Shown one piece after another: positions 1-8,247 of a stretch of DNA of 38,677 bases. Position 1 is the first letter of the stretch. Every line of letters begins with the position of its first letter. The DNA is taken from the NCBI GenBank assembly GCA_035713725.1, contig DASTMZ010000194.1, positions 1 through 38,677 of the forward strand. The letters run 5' to 3'. Source of the stretch: DASQPR01 sp035713725. GTDB taxonomy: Bacteria > Actinomycetota > Actinomycetes > Mycobacteriales > Micromonosporaceae. Position numbers and translations under genes: made by a program. Below the pieces are notes generated by a model, which searched no databases, had not been told where the DNA came from, and worked only from the letters and a program-made list of their open reading frames with translations.

Positions 1-19
1 GATACCCTCAGGGGGTATC
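1..19. promoter_or_regulatory. CsoR-like operator palindrome
   Basis: Perfect 7-bp inverted arms GATACCC (1-7) and GGGTATC (13-19) flank a 5-bp centre. The pattern ATACC-C/G-rich-GGTAT is the form bound by copper-sensing CsoR-family repressors; this is known for the family. It lies 50 bp upstream of a gene whose product has a His-rich tail, which supports metal control. The regulator gene would be outside the window, so the link is inferred. Confidence 0.55.
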
Positions 20-34
20 CTGCTAGGAGGCCAT

Positions 35-66
35 CGACGTAGGACGCGACCGACGTAGGAGGCGAC
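35..66 (+). repeat. Tandem 16-bp repeat in a 5' leader
   Basis: CGACGTAGGACGCGAC at 35-50 is followed directly by CGACGTAGGAGGCGAC at 51-66 (one mismatch). The mismatch turns the second copy into a strong Shine-Dalgarno AGGAGG (57-62), six bases before the GTG start at 69. Another AGGAGG occurs at 25-30. The duplication may have supplied the ribosome-binding site. Confidence 0.8.
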
Positions 67-68
67 TC

Positions 69-620
69 GTGAGTCACGCCCCAGCTACGCGCAGCCCGGC
101 GCCGCACGGCGAGCTGGCGCCGAGCACGGTCAGCAGTCGTACCACCGTGTCTTGGTCCGCCGCGGCACAAGCCACCTTGCACTGCCTTACCGGCTGCGCC
201 ATCGGCGAGGTGCTCGGCATGGTGATCGGCACGACGGTTGGTCTCCACAACGCGGCGACCGTGGCGCTGTCGATCGGGCTGGCCTTCGTGTTCGGCTATG
301 CGCTGACCATGCGGGGCGTGCTGCGGGCCGGAATCGGATGGCGCGCGGCCCTAAAGATCGCGCTGGCCGCGGACACCGCCTCGATCGCGACGATGGAGCT
401 GCTCGACAACGCGGTCATCGTCGCCGTGCCGGGAGCAATGGACGCAGGATTGACCAGCCTGCTGTTTTGGGGAACGCTGGCCGGCTCGCTCGCGGTCGCA
501 TTCGTGCTTACCGCGCCGCTGAACCGATGGATGATGTCGCGCGGCCGGGGCCACGCTGTGGTTCATCGATATCACGGCCACTATGCACATCACGGCCACG
601 AGCCGCATCACGGCCACTAG
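69..620 (+). CDS. DUF4396 membrane protein with His-rich C-terminal tail
   Basis: This 183-residue protein has four likely membrane helices at about residues 38-56, 62-84, 95-118 and 128-150. The first contains the HC...GC...GE pattern I associate with DUF4396, a family of unknown function often found near copper-handling genes in actinobacteria. After the last helix comes a basic turn and a tail with eight or more histidines (165-183) in HGH/HHGH clusters, suggesting metal binding. The GTG start is chosen for the AGGAGG six bases upstream. The CsoR-like palindrome at 1-19 supports metal regulation. The tail is encoded by 18-bp tandem repeats, and the stop TAG lies inside the fourth copy. A role in copper handling is inference. 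Confidence 0.7.
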   Translation: MSHAPATRSPAPHGELAPSTVSSRTTVSWSAAAQATLHCLTGCAIGEVLGMVIGTTVGLHNAATVALSIGLAFVFGYALTMRGVLRAGIGWRAALKIALAADTASIATMELLDNAVIVAVPGAMDAGLTSLLFWGTLAGSLAVAFVLTAPLNRWMMSRGRGHAVVHRYHGHYAHHGHEPHHGH

Positions 621-634
621 CCGCATCACGGGCC
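571..634 (+). repeat. 18-bp tandem repeats encoding a His tail
   Basis: ATCACGGCCAC recurs at 571, 589 and 607, with a diverged copy (ATCACGGGCC) at 625, always 18 bp apart. The first three copies encode HGH/HHGH units. Where copy three begins GAGCCGC, copy four begins TAGCCGC, so a G-to-T change creates the stop codon at 618-620. Confidence 0.85.
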
Positions 635-650
635 AGTAGAGGCAACAGAG

Positions 651-2453
651 TCAGCCGTGCTCGACGATGTTCTCGATGCGGCGATCCAATGAGCGCACGT
701 GCGCGGACTCCTCGCCGTACGCGTCAATCAGCATTGGCCGCAACGTTCGGAGCACCGCAAGCGCTTCGGCGGTCTGACCCGCCGCGTGCAGCATCACGCC
801 GAGCTGGAACATGGCGTCGCGATAAAGCTCGTCGGCCGGATCGGCGACCGCGAGGTAGGCGCGGAAATACGCCACCGCGCGGTCGACGTGCCCGATCTCG
901 GCGTGGCTCACGCCGGCGGCATAACGCAGATACGTCACCGTCGGGTCCGCGTCGCCGTCCCGGACAGCGAGCGACGGCACCAGTCGGTCGAGCAGGCGCG
1001 CGGCGCGCCCGAACTCATCGGACGCGAACAGCGTGCTCGCCAGGTCCACGGTGAGTTCGAGCGCCAACGCCGGGCTGCCGGCACGGTCGACGGCATCGGT
1101 CAGGATGTCGATGGCCAGTTGTGGTTGGCCGGCGTCCAGCAACTCCGCGACGCGAGCACGAACGTCCAGCGCCTCGTCCACATCGACTGCGTCTGGCTCG
1201 CCGAACGCTGCCGCCGCATCGAAAGCCGCGGGCTCGTCGCCAGCGGCGAACGTCGCCGACGACGCGGGCGCCTGACGTGGCAAGGGCGCGGCCGGCGCGG
1301 CGGCCGGCGGAGGCGCGAGATCCGGTGCCAGGTCCGTCTCCGGTTCCCGGATCAACAACGCGGGTACGGTCATCTCTGCGACTGACTCAAGATGTTGCGC
1401 AGCAACGCCGGGCGTGCGCGGTCGTGGCCCGAGCGGCCGTACGAACGGCAGGCGAGGATCGCGGCCGTCCAACGACTCCAACGGGTCGACCGACTCGAGG
1501 CCAACGCGGGCGTTGACGACGGCGCGAAGCTCCTCGTACACCGTCTCGGCATCGGGTCGTTCGCGCGGTTGCTTGGCTAGCATGGCGAGCACGAGATCGT
1601 CGACCGCTTCAGGGATGTCGGCGCGCGACTCGCGCATCGAGGTCGCCGGGGTGTTGATGTGGTGATCGCGGTAGGAGTGCAACGTCGTCTCGACGAACGG
1701 CACCTCGCCGGTGAGCATCTCGTGCAGTACGCAGCCGAGGCCGTACACGTCGCTCGGCGGGCCGACCGGATTGCCGAGCGCTTGTTCGCGGGACATGTAC
1801 GGCGGCGTGCCGACCGTCGTACCCACTTGGGTCAGCTTCGGCAGCGCGCTCGCGCCGTGCAGGATCGCGACACCGAAGTCGAGCAGTTTCACGACGCCGC
1901 CGTCGACCACCATCACGTTGCTGGGCTTGATATCGCGATGCACCACATCGACCCGGTGAACATCGGACAACGTCGCGGCGACCTGTGCTGCGATGGCCGC
2001 CGCCCAGGTGACCGGGCTCGAATGGGACCCGCTCGGATGGGAGTCATAGTCCCGTTCCCCGATGAGGTCCCGCAGCGTCGGACCGTGGAGCAGCTGCATG
2101 ACGAGATAGATGCGGTCGGTCGAGTCGTCCACGCCGCAGTCGTAGACGGCCGGGATGCCGGGCAGCTCAAGTCGCGCAGTGGTGCGGATCTCGCGCAGGA
2201 ATCGCTCGCGGTCGACCGCTGCGGCGGCGGCGAACGCTTCGGCCTCCGCATCACCAGACCAGGCCGACGACGGCCATCCCGACGCGACATGCCGATGCAT
2301 CAACTTGATCGCGACGCGGCGGTCGAGCTGTTGGTCGTACCCGCGCCAGACCGCGCCCATGCCGCCGGTCGCGATCGGTGCGTCCACCCGATAGCGTCCG
2401 GCCAGCACCCACTCGTCGGCCGCGGGTTCGACGTGTTCGCGCGATGTCGTCAA
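651..2453 (-). CDS. Ser/Thr protein kinase with TPR-like C-terminus
   Basis: This approximately 600-residue Hanks-type kinase has all the main catalytic motifs: glycine loop ATGGMGAVWRG (28-38), VAIK with Lys50, VHRD (171-174) followed by IKPSN, and DFG (192-194). The usual APE is replaced by SREQA after GTPPYM. An Ala/Pro-rich linker leads to about 150 C-terminal residues of paired helices resembling TPR repeats. No membrane segment is visible, so it is probably cytoplasmic, unlike PknB-type sensors. The reading frame continues upstream without a stop, but that part is antisense-frame noise over the methylase gene. I place the start at TTG 2453, five bases after the methylase stop; GTG 2408 is an alternative, and neither has a clear Shine-Dalgarno. 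It is probably cotranscribed with the methylase. Its targets are unknown; neighbours are the obvious candidates. Confidence 0.85.
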   Translation of the reverse strand: MTTSREHVEPAADEWVLAGRYRVDAPIATGGMGAVWRGYDQQLDRRVAIKLMHRHVASGWPSSAWSGDAEAEAFAAAAAVDRERFLREIRTTARLELPGIPAVYDCGVDDSTDRIYLVMQLLHGPTLRDLIGERDYDSHPSGSHSSPVTWAAAIAAQVAATLSDVHRVDVVHRDIKPSNVMVVDGGVVKLLDFGVAILHGASALPKLTQVGTTVGTPPYMSREQALGNPVGPPSDVYGLGCVLHEMLTGEVPFVETTLHSYRDHHINTPATSMRESRADIPEAVDDLVLAMLAKQPRERPDAETVYEELRAVVNARVGLESVDPLESLDGRDPRLPFVRPLGPRPRTPGVAAQHLESVAEMTVPALLIREPETDLAPDLAPPPAAAPAAPLPRQAPASSATFAAGDEPAAFDAAAAFGEPDAVDVDEALDVRARVAELLDAGQPQLAIDILTDAVDRAGSPALALELTVDLASTLFASDEFGRAARLLDRLVPSLAVRDGDADPTVTYLRYAAGVSHAEIGHVDRAVAYFRAYLAVADPADELYRDAMFQLGVMLHAAGQTAEALAVLRTLRPMLIDAYGEESAHVRSLDRRIENIVEHG

Positions 2454-2458
2454 CTGGT

Positions 2459-3976
2459 TCAGCGCTTCGGGGGAGTGGGCAGCAGCGCACCGGCGGTTAG
2501 GCCGTCGATCGCGGTGCGCAGGACGTCCGTCGCGGTGGCGGCGATCGCGTCCGCGCGGCCGCCGAAGTCGACGATCGCACGGTACGCCTCGGCATAGCGC
2601 CGTTGTTCGTCCAGCGGCACGCGAGGAATGCGGGCCCGTCGTACGTCCAACCGGAACGTACCCCCAAGCGTGCCGGACGCCTGCCGCCGGTTCGCCTCTG
2701 AGCCGAGGAAGCACGCGACGAAATACGGATCCAGCTGGTCTGCGTCGCAGCGGATCACTTCGAAGCGCCGTGGCGGCGCGTCGGTCGCCTCGACAACCGT
2801 TGCGTCGAAGCGGTTCGGGTCGCCCGAGATCACCACGTCGCCGTTTTCCAGCGGTGCATGTCGATCGGCGAACTGCAGCGCGCCAAGACGGGCGAGGTCC
2901 GCGATCGTGGTGGTCGGCATCGGCGTGGAGTCTGACGTGGCGCCGAACATCGGTGCGCGATCGGCGACCGTACGTAGCGCGTCGCGGTACCGCGCGGCCA
3001 GCTCCGTCAACTCGCCGGCGTAGTCCCGTCGCGGCGGCATGATGTGCGCGGCCGGCAGGAACAGCACGTCGTCGTCGAGCATCTCGATTGCTGGCACGTC
3101 CCGGGTCCGCGACTCGTCGGCGAACACCGCCTGCCACGCGCGCGGCTCGAGCGGAAGCTGCGACCGTTCTGTGTCGCTCAGGTCAGCCATCGCCACTGTG
3201 TAGGACGGGCGCTCCGTTGGCCGCTCCAGCATCCAGATCTGGAACGGAATGCTCGAGCTGCCGCTGATCCGCTGCGGCAACGCGATCACGCGTCGGAGCG
3301 TTCCGGAGCGCAGCAGTTCCGCGCGGATCCGGCGACCGGAACTGCGAACCGCCATGCCGTAGGGGATGAGCACGATGGCCGTACCGCCGGGTTTGACGTA
3401 CTCGAACGCGAGCTGCAGCCAGGCCAGCGGTCCGTCGGTCTGCGCGGGCGGACCGAACTCCCACAGCCGGTCCGCGAGCGACACGTCCACCGGCACGAGC
3501 GGGGGAGCGCAGATCACCGCGTCCGCCGCGAGCCGGTAGCCGGCAAGCTGGTCGCCGACGAGCGGACTGCCGGTCGGATATCCGCCGGCGCCGTCGAGGT
3601 CTTGACCGACATAGCTGGTACGGGAACCGAACCGCGCCGCCGCCGCACGCAGCAACTGGCCGCTGCCGGCCGCCGGATCGAGCACGACACCACCGCGTAG
3701 CGGCGGAAGTAGCGCGGCCATGCTGTCGGCGAGCCGTTCGTCGGTGTAGCGATCCGAGCGCCGTTCGACGGGCAGTGACGTGTTCACGCCGGCCGCGCGA
3801 CCATTCGCCTCCAGCCACTCCTGCACCTCGTCGAGCGAGAACGTCGGGCTCGTGGTCGGGCCGCCCACCGGTCGAGGGAAGTCGGCGTGCCGGCGCCGCC
3901 AATTCGACACCGCAGCGCGCCCGACACCGGCGATCCGCGCAATGTCGGCGGCGGTGACTTCGCTGCTCTCGGCCAT
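2459..3976 (-). CDS. HTH / N6-adenine DNA methylase / specificity-domain fusion
   Basis: This 505-residue protein combines three modules. Residues 7-30 form a helix-turn-helix (VTAADIARIAGVGRAAVSNW). Residues 75-310 form an HsdM-type class I methylase with motif I LDPAAGSG (99-106). Residues 340-470 resemble an HsdS target-recognition half (LDPYFVACFLGSEANRR, SGTLGG, then IPRVPLDEQ). Motif IV, normally NPPY/F, reads ICAPPL (156-160), so the catalytic Asn is replaced by Ala; activity is therefore doubtful. The start is ATG 3976, preceded by GAGGAG with six bases spacing; an upstream GTG at 4000 has none. No restriction subunit is next to it. It lies head-to-head with the Rad50-like gene and just upstream of the kinase. 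The HTH could bind the shared promoter region. The role as DNA methylase or sequence-specific reader is inferred. Confidence 0.8.
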   Translation of the reverse strand: MAESSEVTAADIARIAGVGRAAVSNWRRRHADFPRPVGGPTTSPTFSLDEVQEWLEANGRAAGVNTSLPVERRSDRYTDERLADSMAALLPPLRGGVVLDPAAGSGQLLRAAAARFGSRTSYVGQDLDGAGGYPTGSPLVGDQLAGYRLAADAVICAPPLVPVDVSLADRLWEFGPPAQTDGPLAWLQLAFEYVKPGGTAIVLIPYGMAVRSSGRRIRAELLRSGTLRRVIALPQRISGSSSIPFQIWMLERPTERPSYTVAMADLSDTERSQLPLEPRAWQAVFADESRTRDVPAIEMLDDDVLFLPAAHIMPPRRDYAGELTELAARYRDALRTVADRAPMFGATSDSTPMPTTTIADLARLGALQFADRHAPLENGDVVISGDPNRFDATVVEATDAPPRRFEVIRCDADQLDPYFVACFLGSEANRRQASGTLGGTFRLDVRRARIPRVPLDEQRRYAEAYRAIVDFGGRADAIAATATDVLRTAIDGLTAGALLPTPPKR

Positions 3977-4045
3977 CAACGACTCCTCGGTGCTGCTCAC
4001 TCGCTGCTCACTCGGTCTGGCTCACCCGCGCCGGCCTGCCGATAT

Positions 4046-4135
4046 GGTACACAGCGCCCATCTTGCCGCGTGAACTTGGCACAGCTGTGTACCTTCGCTA
4101 TTGACAGATGTGTGTACGGTGTTCACAAGCGTACA
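4046..4135. promoter_or_regulatory. Divergent operator/promoter region with TGTGTAC half-sites
   Basis: GGTACACAGC (4046-4055) and GCTGTGTACC (4084-4093) are perfect 10-bp inverted copies. TGTGTACGG follows at 4111-4119, and TGTACG (4113-4118) pairs with CGTACA (4130-4135). A plausible rightward promoter is TTGGCA (4076-4081), 17 bp, then TATTGA (4099-4104), so one half-site would lie between -35 and -10, as expected for repression. TTGACA at 4101 is a second possible -35 but lacks a good -10. The region separates the methylase and Rad50-like genes. Confidence 0.5.
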
Positions 4136-4166
4136 GGCGAGGGACCTTCGGCGGGCTGGGGAAGCG

Positions 4167-6605
4167 ATGACTGATATGACAGCGCCAGGCGGCGCATCGC
4201 TGCACAACATCCTCTTCGATCGGCTGGCCGCGCAGGCTGTGCCGTGGGAGATCGCCGACCTCGTCCTCGGCGCGCTGAGCGGTGCAGACGACCTGCACGC
4301 CGCGCTGGCCGGCGAACCTGTCGGGGTCGCCGAGGTTCGCGAACGCACCGACGGATCGAACGACCATACGTTCCTGTCGTCGGTCACCGTCGCCGGCTTC
4401 CGCGGCGTCGGACCGGAGCGCACGCTGCGGTTCGCTGCGCGACCGGGCCTCACGCTCGTGGTCGGGCGCAACGGCTCGGGCAAGTCCAGCTTTGCCGAGG
4501 CCATCGAGCTGTCGTTGACCGGAGACAGCATCCGCTGGGCCGAGCGCAACAGCGTCTGGCGCACCGGTTGGCGCAACCTGCACGCGCCGGAGCCATGCGC
4601 GATCGCCACCGAACTGGTGGTGGACGGAACGTCCGGCGTGACGACCGTACGACGCGAGTGGGCGGCCGGCGCCGCGCTCGACGCGCCGACCGTACGGGTG
4701 ACCGCCGCCGGCCGGACGTACGCGAGTCTCGACGACCTCGGGCTCGCCCGTTCCCTCGCGCTCTACCGCCCGTTCCTCACCGCCGCCGATCTCGGCCGCC
4801 TCATCGCCGGCACGCCGAGCGCGATCTTCGACGCGCTCGGCACAATCCTCGGCCTCGACGGGCTGACCGAGGCCGATCGCCGTCTGAGCGCCGCGCTCCG
4901 CACCGAGGAGCAGACCTTGACCGGGGTACGGGCGGCCGCGGCAGCCCTCCGTACCCGTCTATCGACCGTTGACGACGACCGCGCCCGGCGCGCGGCGGCC
5001 GAACTCACGAAGGTCCGGCCGTCAGTCGAGGTGTTGGACGCCATCGCCGCGGAACCGTTGCCGCACAACGCCGTCACGAACGCCCGCGGGGTGGCGCCGA
5101 TCGCCGAACTGACGCTGCCGGACGTCGCCACCGTGTCGGCGCTCGCCGCGGATATGCGTGCCTCGGCGGCCGAGGCCGGCGGTCGTGACGCGACGGTAAC
5201 CACGATCGCGTTGCGGGTCGCGGGCATCCTGCGGTCCGGCATCGAGCACCACGACGATGTCGGCGACGGGCCGTGTCCGATGTGCCAGACCGGGCGGCTC
5301 GACGCGGAATGGCGCCGTGGCGCGGCGGAAACGCTGAAGCTCATGGAACGGGCGCACGCCGCCGCGGCAGCCGGTCGGAAGCGGCTGCAGGACGCCGTGT
5401 CGGCGGCAACGAGCGTCGGCGCGGACGTCCACATCCCGGACCAGGTCGACGGTGTGGATGTCTCGGTGCTGCGCGCGACGCTCGCGGTGCTGCGGGCCAT
5501 GCCAAGCGACCCGGTTGCGCTCGCCGATCACTTGGTGGCGGCATATCCGGCGGTCGCCGAGGCGGTCACCGTCGCGCGTGCGGACGCGCGCGCCTGGCTT
5601 GAGGATCGGGACAGCGCATGGCGCACGGCAGCGTCGGCATTGCATGGCTGGCTCGCCGGAGCGCGAACCCTGCCGGACTGCGAGCGACGAATCACACGGC
5701 TCAGGCAAGCGCGGCAATGGCTGCGCGCGTCCGGCGAGCAGATCCGCAACGAGCGCCTCGCGCCGTTCGCCGAGCATTCCCAACGCATCTGGCGAGAGTT
5801 GCGGCAGGAGAGCAACGTCGAGCTGGGCGCGATGACGCTTGCCGGCACCAACACGCGACGCCGCGTCGAGTTCCCGGTCAGCGTCGATGGCGCGGATAAC
5901 GGCACCGCGCTGGGCGTGATGAGCCAGGGCGAGTTGCACGCGCTCGGCCTCGCCACGTTCCTGCCGCGCAGTTGTGCGGCGGAGAGCCCATTCCGCTTCG
6001 TCGTCATCGACGATCCAGTGCAGAGCATGGATCCCGCGAAGGTCGATGGTCTGGCGCGCGTGCTGTCGACGCTCGCCGAGGACCGTCAAGTCGTGGTGTT
6101 CACGCACGACAGCCGACTGCCGGAGGCGGTGGCACGTCTCGAGATCGACGCCGACGTTCTCGAGGTCGTCCGGGCGGAGCAGTCGGTGGTGACGATCCGG
6201 CCGGCGAGCGATCCGGCGACGCGATACCTGGACGACGCGTACGCGGTTGCGAAGTCCGACGAGCTGACGTACGCGGTGCGGGCGCCGGTCGTCGCCGAGC
6301 TGTGCCGGTCCGCGATGGAGGCGACGTTCGCGCGGATGGTGTGGCGCAACCGGCTGGCGGCGGGTGCGCGACATGCCGACATCGAGTCCGCGCTTGCGAG
6401 CGCCAAGCGCACGATGGCCATCGCGGCGCTCGCGCTCTTCGACGACGCGAACCGAGGCGCCGACGTGATGAGCCGCATCAACCGATACGGCCGGCGGTTC
6501 GGCGATGCTTTCAAGGCGTGCCGGGAAGGCGTACACAACGGATCGGTACCCGACCTCAGCGGTCTGGTCAATGACGTACGCGCATTCGTTGCGATGCTCG
6601 CGTGA
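4167..6605 (+). CDS. Rad50/SMC-like ABC ATPase with CPMC zinc hook
   Basis: This 812-residue protein has the layout of a Rad50/RecF-type ABC ATPase. Walker A GRNGSGKSS is at about 100-108, a helical arm follows, CPMC (370-373) matches the zinc-hook CxxC, a second arm returns, the ABC signature SQGELHALG is at about 584-592, and Walker B/D-loop FVVIDDPVQSMDP is at about 611-622, followed by a switch histidine (VFTHD). About 180 residues follow the ATPase head, helical and ending near REGVHNG; I do not recognise this domain. RloC-type nucleases also combine a zinc hook with an ABC head, but I see no clear nuclease signature. The start is ATG 4167 with GGGGAAG just upstream; the frame remains open to TTG 4101, which lies in the promoter region. 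The stop overlaps the next start. Likely DNA-end or DNA-state sensing, inferred from family. Confidence 0.8.
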   Translation: MTDMTAPGGASLHNILFDRLAAQAVPWEIADLVLGALSGADDLHAALAGEPVGVAEVRERTDGSNDHTFLSSVTVAGFRGVGPERTLRFAARPGLTLVVGRNGSGKSSFAEAIELSLTGDSIRWAERNSVWRTGWRNLHAPEPCAIATELVVDGTSGVTTVRREWAAGAALDAPTVRVTAAGRTYASLDDLGLARSLALYRPFLTAADLGRLIAGTPSAIFDALGTILGLDGLTEADRRLSAALRTEEQTLTGVRAAAAALRTRLSTVDDDRARRAAAELTKVRPSVEVLDAIAAEPLPHNAVTNARGVAPIAELTLPDVATVSALAADMRASAAEAGGRDATVTTIALRVAGILRSGIEHHDDVGDGPCPMCQTGRLDAEWRRGAAETLKLMERAHAAAAAGRKRLQDAVSAATSVGADVHIPDQVDGVDVSVLRATLAVLRAMPSDPVALADHLVAAYPAVAEAVTVARADARAWLEDRDSAWRTAASALHGWLAGARTLPDCERRITRLRQARQWLRASGEQIRNERLAPFAEHSQRIWRELRQESNVELGAMTLAGTNTRRRVEFPVSVDGADNGTALGVMSQGELHALGLATFLPRSCAAESPFRFVVIDDPVQSMDPAKVDGLARVLSTLAEDRQVVVFTHDSRLPEAVARLEIDADVLEVVRAEQSVVTIRPASDPATRYLDDAYAVAKSDELTYAVRAPVVAELCRSAMEATFARMVWRNRLAAGARHADIESALASAKRTMAIAALALFDDANRGADVMSRINRYGRRFGDAFKACREGVHNGSVPDLSGLVNDVRAFVAMLA

Positions 6606-7186
6606 ACGCGTCGGAAGGCCCCGCGGATCGCGCTTCCGACGCTGGGGCGCTCCACGTAGGCGTGACCGGTGTGAGCCCGCCGCGCGGGAGTTCGCCGGCC
6701 GAGAGCTTGCCCGACGTTGGAATGCCCGATGCGAGTTTGCCCGACGCTGGCCTGCCGGTCGCGACGGACTATCTCGACGCCGCCGATGCGATGCTTCGCG
6801 GCCACGGACGTAATGGCGGCGGTCACAACGGCGGCGGTGCGGTCCGCGCCCCTGCAGGCGGCGCGGGGGCGGTCGACGGCGGGTGGTGGCCGCGGGCGTG
6901 CGCGTGCCTGATCCGGCTTGGTCTGGAGCGCGGGCTCGACGCGTTCTGGTCACGCACGAACCCGGCCGTCGGCGCGTTGCGCAATCAGCGGGCCAAGCTT
7001 GTCATGCTGCGCCGGTACGTGGACCGCGACGTTGCCCGCCGTGCGAGCTTCGCATGGGCGACGTTGTCCCGGATGACACACCATGGACTCGGTGACGCCG
7101 CTCCGACCGCATCGGAGATTCGCCGGCTCTACACCGAGGTCTGCCACGTGCTGGCGCGGCTGGCGCTTCCGGAAGGGTTAGCCTGA
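6602..7186 (+). CDS. Small helical protein coupled to the Rad50-like ATPase
   Basis: This 194-residue product starts at GTG 6602, overlapping the previous stop (GTGA), so translation is probably coupled. The first about 90 residues are Gly/Pro/Asp-rich and carry LPDxG-type pentapeptide repeats from 15-bp duplications (6707-6751). The C-terminal 100 residues look folded and helical, with conserved-looking stretches WSRTNPAVGALRNQRAKL and SRMTHHG followed by APTASEIRRLY. I do not recognise a family. Position suggests an obligate partner of the ATPase; an effector role is possible but unproved. Confidence 0.65.
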   Translation: MNASEGPADRASDAGALHVGVTGVSPPRGSSPAESLPDVGMPDASLPDAGLPVATDYLDAADAMLRGHGRNGGGHNGGGAVRAPAGGAGAVDGGWWPRACACLIRLGLERGLDAFWSRTNPAVGALRNQRAKLVMLRRYVDRDVARRASFAWATLSRMTHHGLGDAAPTASEIRRLYTEVCHVLARLALPEGLA

Positions 7187-7479
7187 TCTCCTTGCCGGCG
7201 CATCGGAGGCGGGCGGAGCTGGGCGGACTTCCTCGCCGAACGAGTGAGCTAAGCAAGGTCGCCCCAAACGGCCGGCTGCGATCAATCCGATTGCGCGGCT
7301 AGGGTCTGCGCTCATGATGCCATCGACGGGGGGCGACCGAGGCAGGGAACGCTTCGTCGTGGACTCCGGCTCCCGACGCACGTGCCGGGAGCCTCGACGT
7401 CGATACGGCAGTGACCCAAATCGGACAGTTGCCGGATCGGCGGCGCGCCACAAACACCATCACCCGGAGATAAGGCAAT
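7187..7479 (+). other. Gene-free spacer inside the right arm
   Basis: I see no convincing coding frame in these 293 bases. A start-proximal GGAGATAAGG (from about 7462) is the ribosome-binding site for the next gene. The spacer divides the right arm into two translationally coupled pairs and may contain a second promoter, but no strong -35/-10 pair stands out. Confidence 0.5.
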
Positions 7480-8247
7480 ATGTCAAGCAATGACTCCGCT
7501 CCGAGCCTGACGCCGAACCAGACTCAGGCGCTCATCCTGCTGATGGCCGAGGCGCGCGAGATGACCAACAACGAGATGCGCGATCTCGCCGGGTTCGCGC
7601 TAACCGGTGAGGACAACCGGAAGCTCGAAACGTTGGGGCTGGTCGCGACGGATCGCTCGCACCGGCCGTTCACGCATGAGTTGACCGAACGGGGCTGGCG
7701 AGTGGTGCGAGGTCTGTCGAGCAGCGCGGCACCGAAGCGTGCCGGCTCCGGGCTCCGGTCGCTGCTCGTCATGCTCGCCAACGTGCATCGGTCACTCGAC
7801 CGGCTTCAGATGAGCCAGGCCGACTTCTTCAAGCAGACCCCTGTGCCCGGTTCGGTCACCGCCAGTTCGGTCAACGCCGGCACGATCGCAGCTGACCCGG
7901 TCGCGCCCGAACCGCTCATGTCTGAAGCGGTCACGTCCAAGCCGGTGGCCGGGGCGCCTTCGGCGGCCGGGCCGCCCGCGCCCCGCGATGCGGCGGACGC
8001 GATCCGCGCCGCGTACCACGATGTGGCGCTCGTACCAGGCGAGTGGGTCGGCCTCGCCGACCTCCGCGACCGTCTCGGCGACCTGGATCGGACCGCGGTC
8101 GACGCCGCGCTGCGCGGCATGCTCGGCCAACCGGGCGTACGCATCATTCCGGTTGCCAACTCCAAGGCGCTGCAGGCGCGCGACCGCGCGGCGGCGCTTC
8201 GGATCGGCGACGAGGACAACCATGCGCTGTCAATCGGTCCAGCATGA
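7480..8247 (+). CDS. Two-winged-helix protein
   Basis: This 255-residue protein begins with a winged-helix-like segment (about 10-80: LTPNQTQALILLMAE, then TNNEMRDLAGF, with ENGW-like wing HELTERGWRVV). A Ser/Ala/Pro linker of about 60 residues follows. The last about 80 residues form a second winged-helix-like unit (WVGLADLRDRLGDLDRTAVDAALRGML) ending in basic and hydrophobic strands. No enzymatic motif is visible. The start ATG has a good GGAGATAAGG upstream. The stop TGA overlaps the next ATG (ATGA), so it is coupled to the dual ATPase. It probably acts as a DNA-binding or adaptor subunit for that motor; this is inference from context. Confidence 0.7.
   Translation: MSSNDSAPSLTPNQTQALILLMAEAREMTNNEMRDLAGFALTGEDNRKLETLGLVATDRSHRPFTHELTERGWRVVRGLSSSAAPKRAGSGLRSLLVMLANVHRSLDRLQMSQADFFKQTPVPGSVTASSVNAGTIAADPVAPEPLMSEAVTSKPVAGAPSAAGPPAPRDAADAIRAAYHDVALVPGEWVGLADLRDRLGDLDRTAVDAALRGMLGQPGVRIIPVANSKALQARDRAAALRIGDEDNHALSIGPA

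Noticed and set aside
2454..3137. Upstream extension of the kinase frame to 3137
   Set aside because: It runs antisense-frame through the methylase gene on the same strand and has an Arg-rich composition; the kinase fold begins near 2400.
4101..4166. TTG 4101 as start of the Rad50-like gene
   Set aside because: TTG here overlaps operator/promoter elements and has no ribosome-binding site; ATG 4167 has one.
8043..8243. Extension of the dual-ATPase frame to 8043
   Set aside because: It overlaps the two-winged-helix gene in another frame and is Arg-rich; ATG 8244 forms an ATGA coupling.
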